Shown: in pieces, positions 11,400 through 23,416 of the stretch
Position numbering within the stretch: position 1 is the stretch's first letter
How the letters are laid out: each line of letters starts with the position of its first letter
Origin: Cristatella mucedo
Taxonomy: Eukaryota > Bryozoa > Phylactolaemata > Cristatellidae
Direction of reading: 5' to 3'
Assembly: GCA_009760855.2 (NCBI GenBank)
Contig: WPIO01000144.1
Coordinates: 659,501-723,500 of the forward strand
Length of the DNA: 64,000 nucleotides
The notes under the pieces: generated by a model
Databases searched by the model: none
The model's input: the letters and a program-made list of their open reading frames with translations, nothing else
What the model was told of the DNA's origin: nothing
Position numbers and translations under genes: made by a program

Positions 11400-11900
11400 A
11401 TAGCAACACATTTGATAGCGTCGTCAAAGAACTCACTCTCTTTCTCGGAACTGTAACTTTTCTTTTTTGAAATTGAAAATAAGGAGTGACGATTGAATGG
11501 ATCGAATGGTGGCAGAATAAAAAATATGCGTCAGATGGTTAGGGGTAAATTGCTCAGGGTCAGCATGCAAGTGTTGTTAGTGGGAGCATGCAAGATTTCA
11601 GCAAGCATAAGCAGGCAAAGCACAAATTACAGGGACCCAATAAATGCTGTTACAAACGAATACGCTTGTGTTTTATATCAAAATGTCGTCAGGGCGGTGG
11701 GTGTCTTGACGGAAGTCACAAGTGAGTTCAAGACTTCGATTGTCGTCATACACAGCAAAAGCACGGTCTCCAACGAACGTGAGGTTCTCTACGTGGTATA
11801 GGTAAGCTATTAGATTCCAAAAAGTAGGTAGTAGCTCGCTTAGCTTGACTAGGGAGTAGATCGGATATGCAGGCTGGAGCCAAATAGCTATTTTAGTACT
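11400..11900 (-). mobile_element. LINE-1 fossil, 3' end
   Basis: Diverged antisense LINE-1 3' untranslated region and the last part of the coding region. It follows the 3.8-4.3 kb copy in order: the stem-loop remnant near 11405-11450, the GGTCAGCATGCA-type block near 11560, and the region around the stop codon. No frame survives. Confidence 0.6.
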
Positions 11901-12312
11901 GTGCTAATAATGTAAAACTAAATCTTCTGCATTCAAAAATATCATAAAAGTCAACAGTGCAAAACGTTCCGTGGGATCAAGCAAAAGAAGTGAACAAACT
12001 CTAATTAGGTCTAGGAGAGCTGGTGTGCCTTGAAAGCGCACCTACAATGCAAGCTGGCAGGTCCACACAGTAGAGGAGCATTGGTTCAAGTAACAGCTTC
12101 GGTAAATTCAAACCGACAGTCCGTATCTATAGCTATACAAGTCCATTTTACAGAGACCGAGTGAAACTCAATCAAGTCAGGGGATGTCATGACCGAAGAC
12201 GGGAGTTAGTTCTAAGCTGTGGGAGCATAAGAACTGAAGGCAGGGTCTCCAAAGTATTTGAAGTTTGTACCAGGTAAAGGTAAACAGTTAGATTCCGACA
12301 AGCCGGAGGTAC

Positions 12313-13630
12313 TATAATAATAATAATATAATAATAATAATATTGCACTTGATAAAGCGCCCTCAGAGAACTTAATCTCTTTCTAGGCGCTTTAAATTTG
12401 CTGCAAAGTGATACGCAATAGAATAGTAAGTAAAATCATGCTTGAAAAACAAACAAAATGAAAAATATGGTTAGGGGTGACATGCACAGGGTCAGCATGC
12501 AAATTTGGTTAGTGGCAGCATGCACAGTGTCAGCACGCATAAGCACAACAAGGACGAATCACAGGGACCCACTAAATCCTGTCCTAAATAGGTGTGTTTT
12601 TAAGTTTCTTTTAAATGTGGTCAGGTCAGGGGATGTTCTGACGCAGGTCGGGAGGGAGTTCCAGGCTTTGGGAGCATACGAGCTAAATGCACGGTCTCCA
12701 AAGGATTTAAGGTTTGTACAAGGCATTTCTAGACTGTTGGATTCCGAAAAGCGAGTGGTACTATGCTTGGCCTGATGGGGTAGTATATCTGAAAGATTGG
12801 CTGGAGCCATAGAATGAAGGGACCTAAAAGTGAGCGACAAAACCTTGAAGTCAATCCGTTGCTTGACTGGTAGCCAGTGCAGGTCAGAGAGGAGTGGAGT
12901 GATGTGGCAACTGCGACGCTCACGACAGACAAGCCTAGCTGCAGAGTTTTGCACCAGCTGCAAACGCCTGATCGCACATGCTGGTAGGCCAGTAAGCAGT
13001 GAGTTGCAGAAGTCGAGACGAGATGTCACGAATGCATGGACCAACTTGGACGTGGTATCCTGATATAAACAAGCCCTAATTTTAGCAATGTTATGAAGCT
13101 GAAAATAGGCTGATTTGACTGTGTAGCTGATGTGGTCGTCTAGCGAGAGGTCGCTTTGGAATATGACACCTAGATTTCGAGCTGATTCAACTGGAGATAT
13201 GCTGGCAGAGCCAATTTTGAAAGTCAGCCTTTCCAATTTCTGAATAACACTAGGTTTGCCCATAACTAGTAAGTTAGTTTTATCATCGTTTAGTTTTAGA
13301 AAATTTGCTGCCATCCATGATCGGATGTCATCAATGCATGCAGCAAGTGAGTTGAGAGAATTTGAGGTGCTCGAAGGCTGGGAGGGATCAAAGCAAAGGT
13401 ACAACTGAGTGTCATCCGCATAGAAGTGAAAGCCAAGATTGTGCTTGGCAATCACATCAGCAAGAGGGAGAGTATAAACGGTGAAAAGGACCGGACCTAG
13501 CACAGAGCCCTGAGGTACTCCATATTTTAGAGGTACTTCAGATGATCTTTGTCCATTCACGTCAACACTCTGGAGTCTCCCACTGAGATAGGACCTGAAC
13601 CACTGCAGAGCAGTGCCAGTGATGCCCAGG
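12313..13630 (-). mobile_element. LINE-1 copy B, young, 5'-truncated
   Basis: Runs from a (TTATTA)-type tail at the left to a truncation inside the reverse transcriptase at the right. Target-site duplication AGGTAC lies at 12307-12312 and 13628-13633, sharing three bases with the element end. It is very similar to copy A and lacks disabling mutations in what remains. The 5' truncation is typical of target-primed insertion that ended early. Confidence 0.9.
12559..13629 (-). CDS. LINE-1 copy B reverse transcriptase, 5'-truncated
   Basis: Open from the truncation point to the normal stop at 12559. The segment from 13560 encodes 333 residues. It keeps GVPQGSVLGP (16-25), FYADDTQL and the whole C-terminal domain, and ends FSGSL like copy A. 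It lacks the endonuclease, the N-terminal part of the reverse transcriptase and the DLSAAFD catalytic Asp, so it cannot encode an active enzyme. It differs from copy A at scattered residues without stops or frameshifts, which suggests recent insertion. Confidence 0.85.
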   Translation of the reverse strand: MGITGTALQWFRSYLSGRLQSVDVNGQRSSEVPLKYGVPQGSVLGPVLFTVYTLPLADVIAKHNLGFHFYADDTQLYLCFDPSQPSSTSNSLNSLAACIDDIRSWMAANFLKLNDDKTNLLVMGKPSVIQKLERLTFKIGSASISPVESARNLGVIFQSDLSLDDHISYTVKSAYFQLHNIAKIRACLYQDTTSKLVHAFVTSRLDFCNSLLTGLPACAIRRLQLVQNSAARLVCRERRSCHITPLLSDLHWLPVKQRIDFKVLSLTFRSLHSMAPANLSDILPHQAKHSTTRFSESNSLEMPCTNLKSFGDRAFSSYAPKAWNSLPTCVRTSPDLTTFKRNLKTHLFRTGFSGSL

Positions 13631-16600
13631 TACGATGCTTAGCCTAGTGGGGCAGTAGATCCAAAAGGTATGATGGAATCAAAGTGAAGCAACCCAAAAG
13701 TGAGCGACAAAACCTTGAAGTCTCTGCTTGACTAGTAGCCAGTACAGACCGACGAGAAGTGGTACTTGACCACAGTCTCTAGCTATATCATTTAGGTGCT
13801 ATGATATGCATCACAAAGTCCAGGCATGGACGCACGACTCACGATCCTACCTCACTCAATGCAGAGATAGTTATAGGCTTGCTATTGCACCATATTTTAT
13901 TCTCAACATGCCTAATAATTCTGCATTGAAGATTAGAACAAACAACACAAAAGTTAGCTAGAAATGTTCACAATTTGGCCTTGCTAAGAAAATGGTAGCC
14001 ATATCATGATTATTAGAGAATGGAGGTTTCGTTTGGGAACATCTAAAATAGTATTGTTACCACGAACTTTGTGTAAGTAACTGCATAGCTTAAACTAATG
14101 AAATAACGAAAGTAGCAAGTAATTAAAACGCATTGTATTGTTATAATTCTTAAGCATTTCGCTTATTAGTTTAAAGAATTGCATTCTCATTCAGTTAAGA
14201 CTAGATTTAGAACAAACTTATTTCAGTTTGCTGAAGACTTTTACTAGTCCTCTTTTAAGACTATACTTTTGATGAAATTAGAAATATTCCTGCCAAAAAT
14301 TGAAGTAAACGCATACAATAATCTTTAAATACTGAGCTGTGGTCCTTGGGAACCAACGTTTTGCGAAATCATTGCAATTTTATGTTTCGTTTTTCATACT
14401 TTTTGAATGTCAGCAGCACACCGAAATGCACCTTGGAGAGTGAATTCCGCTAAGGTAATCACGAACATGGTCTAGTATTGAATAGCATCCTTTAATCATA
14501 AAAGGAAGGCATTGTCTAACCAAAGAATACAGCATGTGACTGTAGCTGTCTACAGATGTTGTTAATTTGTAAAGACTTAGCTTCGTGACTTTCATATTTT
14601 TGGAAGCCGAAACGGAAGCTCAGTTTATAAAAGAAGGATATTCGCAGTACCAAGGCCTGAAGAATGGCTTGAAGGTAGAATTAAATTGTGAGCATATTCT
14701 AAAGAAAATTGAATCCACGTTATTTCTTTCTACATACCTATTTTCATTTTGCCTAAGCCTCCTTTTTTCCCGAATTTTGTGCAAGCTAATTCAGATATTT
14801 CACATCGTTTGCTAGATAGGTTGCTGCATAGGCTTTAAGATTTTGGTAAATAAACATACCTGCTATTAATATCACACATCATTGACTAAATGGTTGTCGA
14901 AATGTCCTCTAATTCTACGCGATTATGAACTATGAGTTTGACTGCAAGCCTCGGTCTATGAAAATGAATTTACTATAGGGATGAACGTTGTGCATCTCCC
15001 TTACAGGATCTATTTATCATTAAGTAATGTTTCTCAAAAAGTAACTGAACGACTGAAAAACGCGAGCTATCTTTTGATGTACCTTATCTGTTGTGATGAC
15101 CGTCTGTGCATCTGTAAAAGTTAAGGTTGAGTTTTCAGCTAAACACTGCTATCATCAAAATCTAAAAGACTCAATACTATGCACTATGAAAATGTGTCTA
15201 ACCTCTCAAAACATCCAGGTCACGTTTGTTAAAACTCGGTTCTTTAAAAAAAAGAAAATTAATTACCGTCTCAAGCATCACGATAATCAGCACAAAGTAA
15301 ACAATGTGGAGTTCAAGAACATTTTCACTATACTTACTTGATATAAAAAGTCTGAAATATAATTTGGCAACAACTGGACTAGAGCATACATTTCAACTTT
15401 CTGGTTGGTGTGGGCTCAATAGGCCAAGCTGTATAAATTTCAGGGCACCAAAGATAAAATTGGGAAAATAAGTTAGAGACAAGTAATGATTTAAAGCTTG
15501 CAAACGATTCGCATACAGGTTCCCAATCACTTGGCTGATTTTCATGCAACTTTGAAAAGGTTTTAAGGAGTGCATACCTAAAGTTTCACGTTGATTCGAT
15601 CACAAAGTAAACAGGAATCGAATAAACGTATAAGTACTGAATGCTAAAGAATGGGTTTGCAACATATTTAAGTCTTGGTAAGGTGCCTATTTCCCAAGTT
15701 CTGAATTTTTCTTTAGATTAAGTAACGTATAACAATTTTTAGGCAATTTTTAGGTGTGCTCTTTGCATGTTCTCGCCATATTTACCTGTTTTATTTGGCA
15801 GATAACTCAGGCTTGTAATTAATCGATTGCTGCCTCAGCACAACCAATAATATAATAGCATAGGTTTAGAATCAGCAAGAAACACTATTCCAGCTTACTA
15901 CCTCATAGACTAAGCTCTCCCTTATGTACTGCAAACCGAGCAATTCATGCAATACATTCATAGAGCCCAAAAAATTACTCTATTGCCAACGTATTAAAGT
16001 TGGCAAAGTAGGAGGCTACAACAGCAGATTCAGGAGAAAACTTACTAGTCTAATGTCAACTCCAAGTAACAATGATCATAGCAAAAAATGAGATCTCGGT
16101 TAATCGTGAATGATTGTATACCATGACAACAAGCTTCATTCAAAATATAGTTCTTAGGGAGAAACTAAAATCCCAATTTACCTTAAAATAGTATCCCTTC
16201 AATATATTTAACTTTAAAATCGCATAAGTAAAAAATTGCTAACGATAGGCTACGTTGTTTGAGGTTAGGCATGAGCGTCTTTTAATTTATGAATCACATG
16301 AAGTGTATGTAGGCATGAAAACGCTTCGCGAAAGTCACCAGATTATAACAACTCAGTAGGGCTCAATTGTGTTAGTGAATTGGCAAAAACTCTATAAAAA
16401 AATACCTATTTATAATTCTCATTTCACAATGTCGCAACTCATGAGAATCTATATCATCATATTGTGATATTCGAAAAGAAAGATACTTAGGCTGTTACAG
16501 CAGTGCGGATGAGATAACTGAGTCTGAAATCGTAGGAAGCACAATACTTCGTTCTTTTAATTCCTGATAAACTGCAAATGACGACAATTTCATCTCGAGA

Positions 16601-17204
16601 CAGCCATAGTAATAATACAAGATTATTCGACTTCAACACTTCATAGCATAACAGTAGAACAGCCGTAGCCGCTAAAACCACGATTGTTGTGGCAACCAAT
16701 TATCGCCTACAACAGATCGCCAACATACGACCTGGTTGTGAAGAGTAGGCTACGTAGCAACGAGGCCGTGGGAAATAGTAAATTTTCATCCTAGAGTGGA
16801 GAGAACGATTCGGCTCCTCTGCACAATTAACATGCGATTTTCACTGCAATTATATTGATAGGTTCCTTTAAACATATTGACACCGAAACACAGTAGTTAG
16901 ATTAAATTACTTTCTCTTGGTTAACTGATCACGACTCAGCACTTAGGCACGTTTAGCAATTTATTTCTAAAGAAAACTCAGTGCCTAGACACTATCTTCA
17001 CCAAGCTGTCAATGCCGGAAATGAGTGTCCTTTAACTTTCTAGAGTCCGTGATATGTAGCTGTCGTGCCTTATACATTAAATAGGTTGCATTGATAGCTT
17101 GTAGTCTTAACGTGAGCTGTTCAGAGCGAGATTACTTTCTGACTGTTTAAGGATCCTCGAACAAAACAGCTGAGCAACCGGATGGTGCTACTCGCAGAGC
17201 AGCA

Positions 17205-17378
17205 ATGTATTATGCACGTGCTGCCAGCATCGGCCTGGCATTGCTGGTGTGCCTGCTACTGTTGGCGAAAGCATGGAGATTGCTTCATCAATACTCATCG
17301 CCGAGTACTTTCAATAGCATGACCGACGACGATGTAACAACGCAGACTAGCACCGAAAGTGGGAAAATACTGCAGTAG
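17205..17378 (+). CDS. 57-codon ORF with N-terminal membrane segment
   Basis: Starts at ATG 17205 (MYYARAASIG) and has a hydrophobic stretch of about 17 residues (LALLVCLLLLAK) from residue 11, followed by a polar Ser/Thr/Asp-rich stretch and a stop. A short basic N-terminus and a single early membrane segment is the layout of type II anchors, as in Golgi enzymes, but no catalytic domain follows. It may be a first exon, a decayed gene start or chance. The region is GC-richer than its neighbours. Confidence 0.25.
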   Translation: MYYARAASIGLALLVCLLLLAKAWRLLHQYSSPSTFNSMTDDDVTTQTSTESGKILQ

Positions 17379-17434
17379 AAACCGCCAGAAGCCTAGTCAG
17401 AGGACAGCACACAAAACTCTGCAGTGGCAACATA

Positions 17435-17628
17435 ATGAGAGCACGAGGCATAATTCTAGTCAGTGTGGGGATAGCTTTTCTAAGCGTAATTATGTTTAAA
17501 ATTCTGTTTACAGCTTACACACTGAATACATCTAATTGTAGACCTGACACTATTTCTAGACTTAGGGTGGTACAAGAAAGGGATTGGGTGAGGACTCACA
17601 GTGGCGGCTCAATGAGGCCTCTACAGAA
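17435..17628 (+). CDS. Candidate first exon with signal-anchor
   Basis: Begins at ATG 17435 (MRARGIILVS) with a basic N-terminus, then a strongly hydrophobic segment at about residues 5-26. A polar tail follows and the frame closes at 17632. A good 5' splice-site match, GTAAGC, starts at 17629, so the coding part could join a downstream exon. It lies 57 bp after the other membrane-anchor ORF. Both look like starts of type II membrane proteins. No second exon is identifiable, so confidence is low. Confidence 0.28.
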
Positions 17629-19044
17629 GTAAGCTACAGCTCTGGAGGGCCAATAGTATTTTGGGTGGAGATGTCGTAGGGGGCCCAGAATGACTTTCGG
17701 TAGAGACCGCTGAGGGCTCCGCCGTAAAGCAAGGCGACTGTCCGATTTGCGGAGAACACAATAAGCCGCTACTCAGAACAAGCCACTGTCCCATGCAAAT
17801 TGAATGGGATCTCCCTCATGCCTCGTCAATTGATCATTGACCCATACTCGTACATGCTCCGAGCCTCGCATTTTTATTTTTAAGTTCAAAATCGATCCAC
17901 TGGGCTCAATAATAGTGGGAAAAGTAGGAAATGACAGCAGGAAGAACTTTCTATTCGCTTGGTATTCCTGCTGGAGACAAAAACATTTGACACTGCAGAT
18001 AATTTTAATCCGTGATTATCAAGAAAAGTAAGTCTCCCCAAGTATCCAGAGATACATATTATGCTTCTGGTTAAGGAATGTATCTATTGTTTTGTATTTG
18101 CTGCATTTTTTAATTTCTACTTCAAAGGTTTAATATATTGCTTCTTTTTGGTAACGATCACCATAATTGCTAATAAAGGTATTAAAGAATGGAATGTATA
18201 AGAGTAAAAACGGTCTCTCAAATGAATGTACTCTATCTCTAAGCCATTTAATCGAATTATAATCTGCTCTGAAGGCGATCTATTTAAGTAATGAAAGTAT
18301 CGTATCTCAGCCTGTAACTCTACATGGCCATATCGAGAAAGTTAGCATTTTTCAAAAAGTAATAAAGTAACAAATAGCTAGATCGAAGACTTATTAAATA
18401 TAGCGGATAATTTTTATTAAGCCGGCCGTGTTACTCGCTATTATGCCCTTAGATGTACCAACAATAAACACAATCCTTATCTTGCACTCCTAAAAATTAA
18501 GCTAACTTTTCTCATACATCTTTATGCGGGTCCTCTCCCATGGATATAGGCAAATTTCTCGTATATGCCTAAAGGGAAGGGTCAAACTTCTTGTGATGGA
18601 CGAGTCAGCCATGCAAGTGGAAGGCTTACCGCCAGCAACCTCCTTTTTCAGTGCATGTTAAATCAAGGCTGGCCATCCTATCCCATTAATTAGAATAATC
18701 TACAATTAAAAGTAGCTAATGAAATTGATAGTCTCTTGTGTACTGATCTCACGATGAACTGCTTTCGATTTGTATTCATTTGCCGTATGTCATTAGTGGA
18801 CCAGTTGTGTTTGCTGAACCACTTTTAGAGGTGATGTATTCCTGCTTGACGATCAAGCTAGGTTTACTCACAGTAACTGATGTTAGCCCTATTAGTTAAG
18901 TCAAGTTTAAGAAATGTAGTGCCCATCCTAGTGGAAATTTCATCTATTCAGCATTCAAAGAACTATGAAAGTAGAATTAAGACTATTTTTTTTCTTCTAC
19001 ATGTTAACTCAAGCTGAGAAATTTAATAATACAAATAGTACGTT

Positions 19045-19250
19045 TGTATAAAGCCCTCAGAAAACGGAATCTGTCTCTAAGAAATGAATTGATGCTACAT
19101 AAATCATTAAACTTTGTTGCAAATGTCGTCGAGTAAGGTGACATTGTGACAAGCTGCCGTAGTTAGGTCCAGGCTTATGTAGGTTAATTTTGAAATGCAG
19201 CGTCTATAATGGTTCTGAGGTACGTACGAGGTATGTCTCATGATTCAAGT
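19045..19250 (-). mobile_element. LINE-1 fossil, 3' end
   Basis: Very degenerate antisense LINE-1 3' end. The stem-loop remnant lies near 19040-19075 and blocks matching the last 50 codons follow to about 19250. Detected by order of short matches only. Confidence 0.4.
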
Positions 19251-20458
19251 ATGTCATCGCAATAGTAACTGAAGAAAAACTGAGCTTTTTGGAAGATATA
19301 ATTAAATTATGAGGATTTGGACGTACGACTAAAAGATAGTTAACCAAACATGTATGAGCAACCCTGAATACACGACGCAATTGAGATTCCTACTCGGACA
19401 TTGTTACTGGCATAGCCAATATAAGAGTAGTGCTGGTAATACAGCACTGGCCAAGTCTAGTTTTTATAAAAACGTTGTTCTATCACAGTTGCACCATCTG
19501 AAAACTGATGTCAACTGTCAACCATCAACCACAGCCACTCCCACATGATCTCCTTAAGAAATGCTCCTTGTGACTATCCAGCTGATCGCTTCTCTAGCTT
19601 CTTTGTCCAGAAGGTAGACAAGAGCTGTGAGTAAATCCCTACGATGGCCGCATGCTCCTAGAATGCTGTCTCTCACTTCCTTGCAGCACCTCAGTGTCTA
19701 CATTGATATATGCTACAAGTGACCTCGTCTTGAAGTTCATATACCAATCAGAGAAGCTGCCAAGTCCTTTGGACCCTATTTTCATTGTCCTGTTTCTACA
19801 ATTCATTGATCTGCACCTATAAGGCATAACTAATGCCATTCAAATGCTATTAGCCTGAGGTCACGTCCAAGCATCTCTCAATAAAGCTGAAGTACGACCA
19901 ATACTCAAGAAAGCTACACTAGGCCAAGAGAACTTGAGCGACTACCCCCTTGTCTTCTTTCTATCATTCCTATCGAATACACTGGAATGAGTCGCAGCAT
20001 ACCAGCTAGACTCATATTGGACACCCAAATCTTCCTAGTATCTTCCAGTCTAGATTTCGAGTGCTCAATCCACCGAGTAAGAATTGATTCGGGTTCAAAA
20101 CGACCTACTAAGGAAAGCGAACATGGGTAGAGTTTCTCTGCTTGTTTTGCTCGATCCTTTGGCTGTTTGTGATTTTATTGACCACCCAGACCTTCTTAAG
20201 GGCATTTCAACTAGCCTGGGCATATATGTTTCTGTATGACAATGGTTCAAGTCCTATCTCAGTGGGAGACTCCAGAGCTTTAACTTGAATGGGCGAATAT
20301 TTGCCAAACAACCACCAAAACACAAAGTACCACAGAGCTCCATACTTTTTTCCGTTCTTTACACAGTTGATACCATTCCTCTTGGCGATGTGATCAAAAA
20401 GCACAGTCTAGGCTTACACTTTCATGCGGATGAAATCCAGTTGTACATTTGAATTGAT

Positions 20459-21084
20459 AATACTAATACTGCACTTGATAAAGTGCCCACAGAGAACGTA
20501 ATCTCTTTCTTGGCGCTTTACATTTGCTGCAAATTGAAATGCAATTGAATGATAAGTAAATCATGCTTGAAAAACAGACAAAATAAATAGTATGGTTAGG
20601 GGTGATATGCACAGGGTCAGCATGCAAATGTGGTTAGTGGCAGCATGGACAGTGTCGGCACCCATAAGCACATCAACGACGAATCATGGGACCCACTAAA
20701 TGCTGTCCACAATAGGCGTGTTATAAGTTCCTTTTAAATGTGGTCAGGTCAGAGGATGTTCTGACGCAGGTCGGGAGGGATTTCCAGGCTTTGGGAGCAT
20801 ACGAGCTAAATGCACGGTCTCCAAAGGATTTAAGGTTTGTACGAGGTATTGGTAGACTGTTGGATTCCGAAAAGCGGGTGGTACGATGCTTGGCCTGATG
20901 GGATTGTATATCTGAGAGATTGGCTGGAGCCATATAATGATGGAACCTAAAAGTGAGCGACAAAACCTTGAAGTCAATCCGTTGCTTGACTGGTAGCCAG
21001 TGCAGGTCGGCGAGAAGTGGAGAAATGTGGCAACTGCGACGCTCACGACAGAAAAGCCTAGCTGCAGAGTTTTGCACCAGCTGC
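20459..21084 (-). mobile_element. LINE-1 copy D nested in copy E
   Basis: 5'-truncated minus-strand insertion with its tail at the left. Flanking direct repeat TTGAT at 20454-20458 and 21085-21089. It sits immediately after the YADD-equivalent of the host copy, and host coding similarity resumes right after 21089. Confidence 0.85.
20721..21077 (-). pseudogene. LINE-1 copy D reverse-transcriptase C-terminus
   Basis: A 118-codon remnant of the C-terminal domain, including LHWLPVKQRIDFKVL near residue 25. It ends prematurely after FKRNL because of a stop in place of the last dozen codons. It has no catalytic motifs and is non-functional. Confidence 0.75.
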
Positions 21085-21271
21085 TTGATTGTTCCCTCCT
21101 AGCCTTCCAGCTAGTTGAATTCTCTCAACTCCCTTGAAGTGTGATTGGTGATATCTGCACATGGGTAGGAGCCAATTTTTTTTAATTGAAGGATGATAAA
21201 ATCATCTTACTACCTATGTGCAAACCAAGAGTGCTTCAGAAATTGGCACTGCTAACCCTCAAAATTGGCTA

Positions 21272-21302
21272 TACATTACATTACATTGCATTACATTACA
21301 TC
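21272..21302 (+). repeat. (ACATT)n microsatellite inside copy E
   Basis: About six imperfect ACATT units inserted in the reverse-transcriptase region of copy E. The unit is the same as the tail repeat of LINE-2, but no LINE-2 body is attached. Confidence 0.6.
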
Positions 21303-22004
21303 TCCTGCGGATTCTGCACAAAATATCGTTGTCATGTTCCAAAATGACCTTTCGCCTAAAGACCGCATCAACTTACAAAACAAGTTTGTATACTTTCTGA
21401 AGGAAAACTATGCTAAAACTCGGGCTTTTTTAGGCCAGGTTACTGGATCTAAGTTGGTCCATGCATTTGTGATATCCCGTCTTGAATTATGTAACTCACT
21501 CCTTGCTGGTCTACCAGCAGGTGTAAGCAGACGCTTACAGCTGGTGCAACATTGTGCAGTTACATTTGTCAGTTCTGAGCACAGCAGTCGCCTCATCGCA
21601 CCACTCCTCGCCGATCTGCGTTGGTTCCTTTTCAATCAATGCAGCGACATCGTAGTTTCGTCACTTAACCTTTAGGTACCTTCATTCTTAGCTCCAGCCT
21701 ATCTATCAGATCCAGCCCCATCAGGCCAATCGTCGTACCACCCATTTTTCGGAATCGAACTGTTTACCTATACCTCGTACATGAACCACATCCTTTGGAG
21801 ACCGTGCTGGCATGCTCATGTGCTCCTAAAGCCTGAAATTCAGTCCCAGCTTGCCTCACGATATCTCTTGACACGACAGCTTTTAAAAAGAAACTAAACA
21901 TGCACCTACTTTTCACATCCTTTACAGTGTGCCTGCCGTTCCTCCATTATGTGTCTACGCTTGCTTGCATTGTGCATGCTGCCACTAACCATCATTTTTT
22001 ACCC

Positions 22005-22066
22005 TGACCCAGTGCATGTCACTGACCCAGTGCATGTCACCATTACACTGACCCAGTGCATGTCAC
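22005..22066 (+). repeat. 18-bp triplication in copy E 3' UTR
   Basis: TGACCCAGTGCATGTCAC occurs at 22005-22022, 22023-22040 and 22049-22066. Other LINE-1 copies have the motif once at this place, so this is local expansion in copy E. Confidence 0.8.
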
Positions 22067-22127
22067 CCCTAACCTTGTTATTCTTATTGTTTACTGAGCA
22101 GGCTACCAGTAACAATGCAATCGTAAG

Positions 22128-23416
22128 CAGTGGTTCAGGTCCTATCTCAGTGGGAGACTCCAGAGTGTTGACATGAATGGACAAAAATCCTCTGAAGTAC
22201 CTCTAAAATATGGAGTACCTCAGGGCTCTGTGCTAGGTCCGGTCCTTTTCACCGTTTATACTGTCCCTCTTGCTGATGTGATTGCCAAGCACAATCTAGG
22301 CTTTCACTTCTATGCGGATGACACTCAGTTGTACCTTTGCTTTGATCCCTCCCAGCCTTCGAGCACCTCAAATTCTCTCAACACACTTGCTGCATGCATT
22401 GATGACATCCGCACATGGATGGCAGCAAATTTTCTAAAACTAAACGATGATAAAACTAACTTACTAGTTATGGGCAAACCCAGTGTGATTCAGAAATTGG
22501 AAAGGCTGACTTTCAAAATTGGCTCTGCCAGCATATCTCCAGTTGAATCAGCTCGAAATCTAGGCGTCATATTCCAAAGCGACCTCTCGTTAGACGACCA
22601 CATCAGCTACACAGTCAAATCTGCCTATTTTCAGCTTCATAACATTGCTAAAATTAGGGCTTGTTTAGATAAGGATACCACGTCTAAGTTGGTCCATCCA
22701 TTCGTGACATCTCGTCTCGACTACTGCAACTCACTGCTTACTGGCCTACCAGAATGTGTGATCAGGCGATTGCAGCTGGTGCAAAACTCTGCAGCTAGGC
22801 TTGTCTGTCGTGAGCGTCACAGTTGCCACATTACTCTACTTCTCGCCGACCTGCACTAGCTACCAGTCAAGCAACGGATTGACTTCAAGGTTTTGTCGCT
22901 CACTTTTAGGTCTCTTCATTCTATGGCTCCAGCCTATCTTTCAGATATACTACCCCATCAGGCCAAGCATCATACCACCCGCTTTTTGGAATCCAACAGT
23001 CTGGAAATACCTCGTACAAACCTTAAATCCTTTGGAGACCGTGCATTTAGCTCGCATGCTCCCAAAGCCTGGAACTCCCTCCCGACCTGCGTCAGAACAT
23101 CCCCTGACCTGACCACATTTAAAAGAACTTGAAAACACACCTATTTAAGACAGCATTTAGTGGGTCCCTGTGATTCGTGCTTGATGTGTTTATGCGTGCT
23201 GACACTGTGCATGCTGCCACTAACCACATTTGGTTGCTGACCCTGTGCATGTCACCCCTAACCATATTTTTCATTTTGTTTGTTTTTCAAGCATGATTTT
23301 ACTTACTATTCTATTGCATATCACTTTTCAGCAATTGTAAAGCGCCTAGAAAGAGATTAAGTTCTCTGAGGGCGCTTTATCAAGTGCAATATTTCTATTA
23401 TTCTTATTATTATTAT
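22128..23416 (+). mobile_element. LINE-1 copy C nested in copy E 3' UTR
   Basis: 5'-truncated plus-strand copy beginning at the codons for QWFRSYLSG and ending in an (ATT)n tail. The older copy E 3' end resumes immediately after the tail with its own stem-loop. I could not define a target-site duplication longer than 3-4 bases. Confidence 0.85.
22173..23132 (+). pseudogene. LINE-1 copy C reverse transcriptase with two lesions
   Basis: The frame begins at the 5' truncation, keeps GVPQGSVLGP and FYADDTQL, and is very close to copies A and B. A TGG-to-TAG change ends it at 22857-22859, in the LHW motif. The same frame then continues to 23132, where a one-base deletion near the C-terminus shifts it. 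With only two lesions it is one of the younger copies, but it lacks the endonuclease and cannot be functional. Confidence 0.85.

Larger units (their letters stand above)
12168..13765 (-). mobile_element. Old LINE-1 copy split by a younger insertion
   Basis: An older diverged antisense LINE-1 occupies 12168-12312 and resumes at 13631-13765. Read across the gap, the two pieces are consecutive parts of the C-terminal coding region. The sequence between them is the younger copy B, flanked by the direct repeat AGGTAC. Confidence 0.8.
13766..19040. other. Long AT-rich stretch, mostly unrecognised
   Basis: I see no transposon remnant that I can support. Many short ORFs occur, as expected by chance. 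The only candidates for host coding sequence are the two short membrane-anchor ORFs at 17205-17378 and 17435-17628. Confidence 0.4.

Noticed and set aside
16487-16699. 70-codon minus-strand membrane ORF, and a similar one at 50555-50752
   Set aside because: Both begin at TTG rather than ATG, have no splice or repeat support, and hydrophobic frames arise easily in AT-rich DNA.
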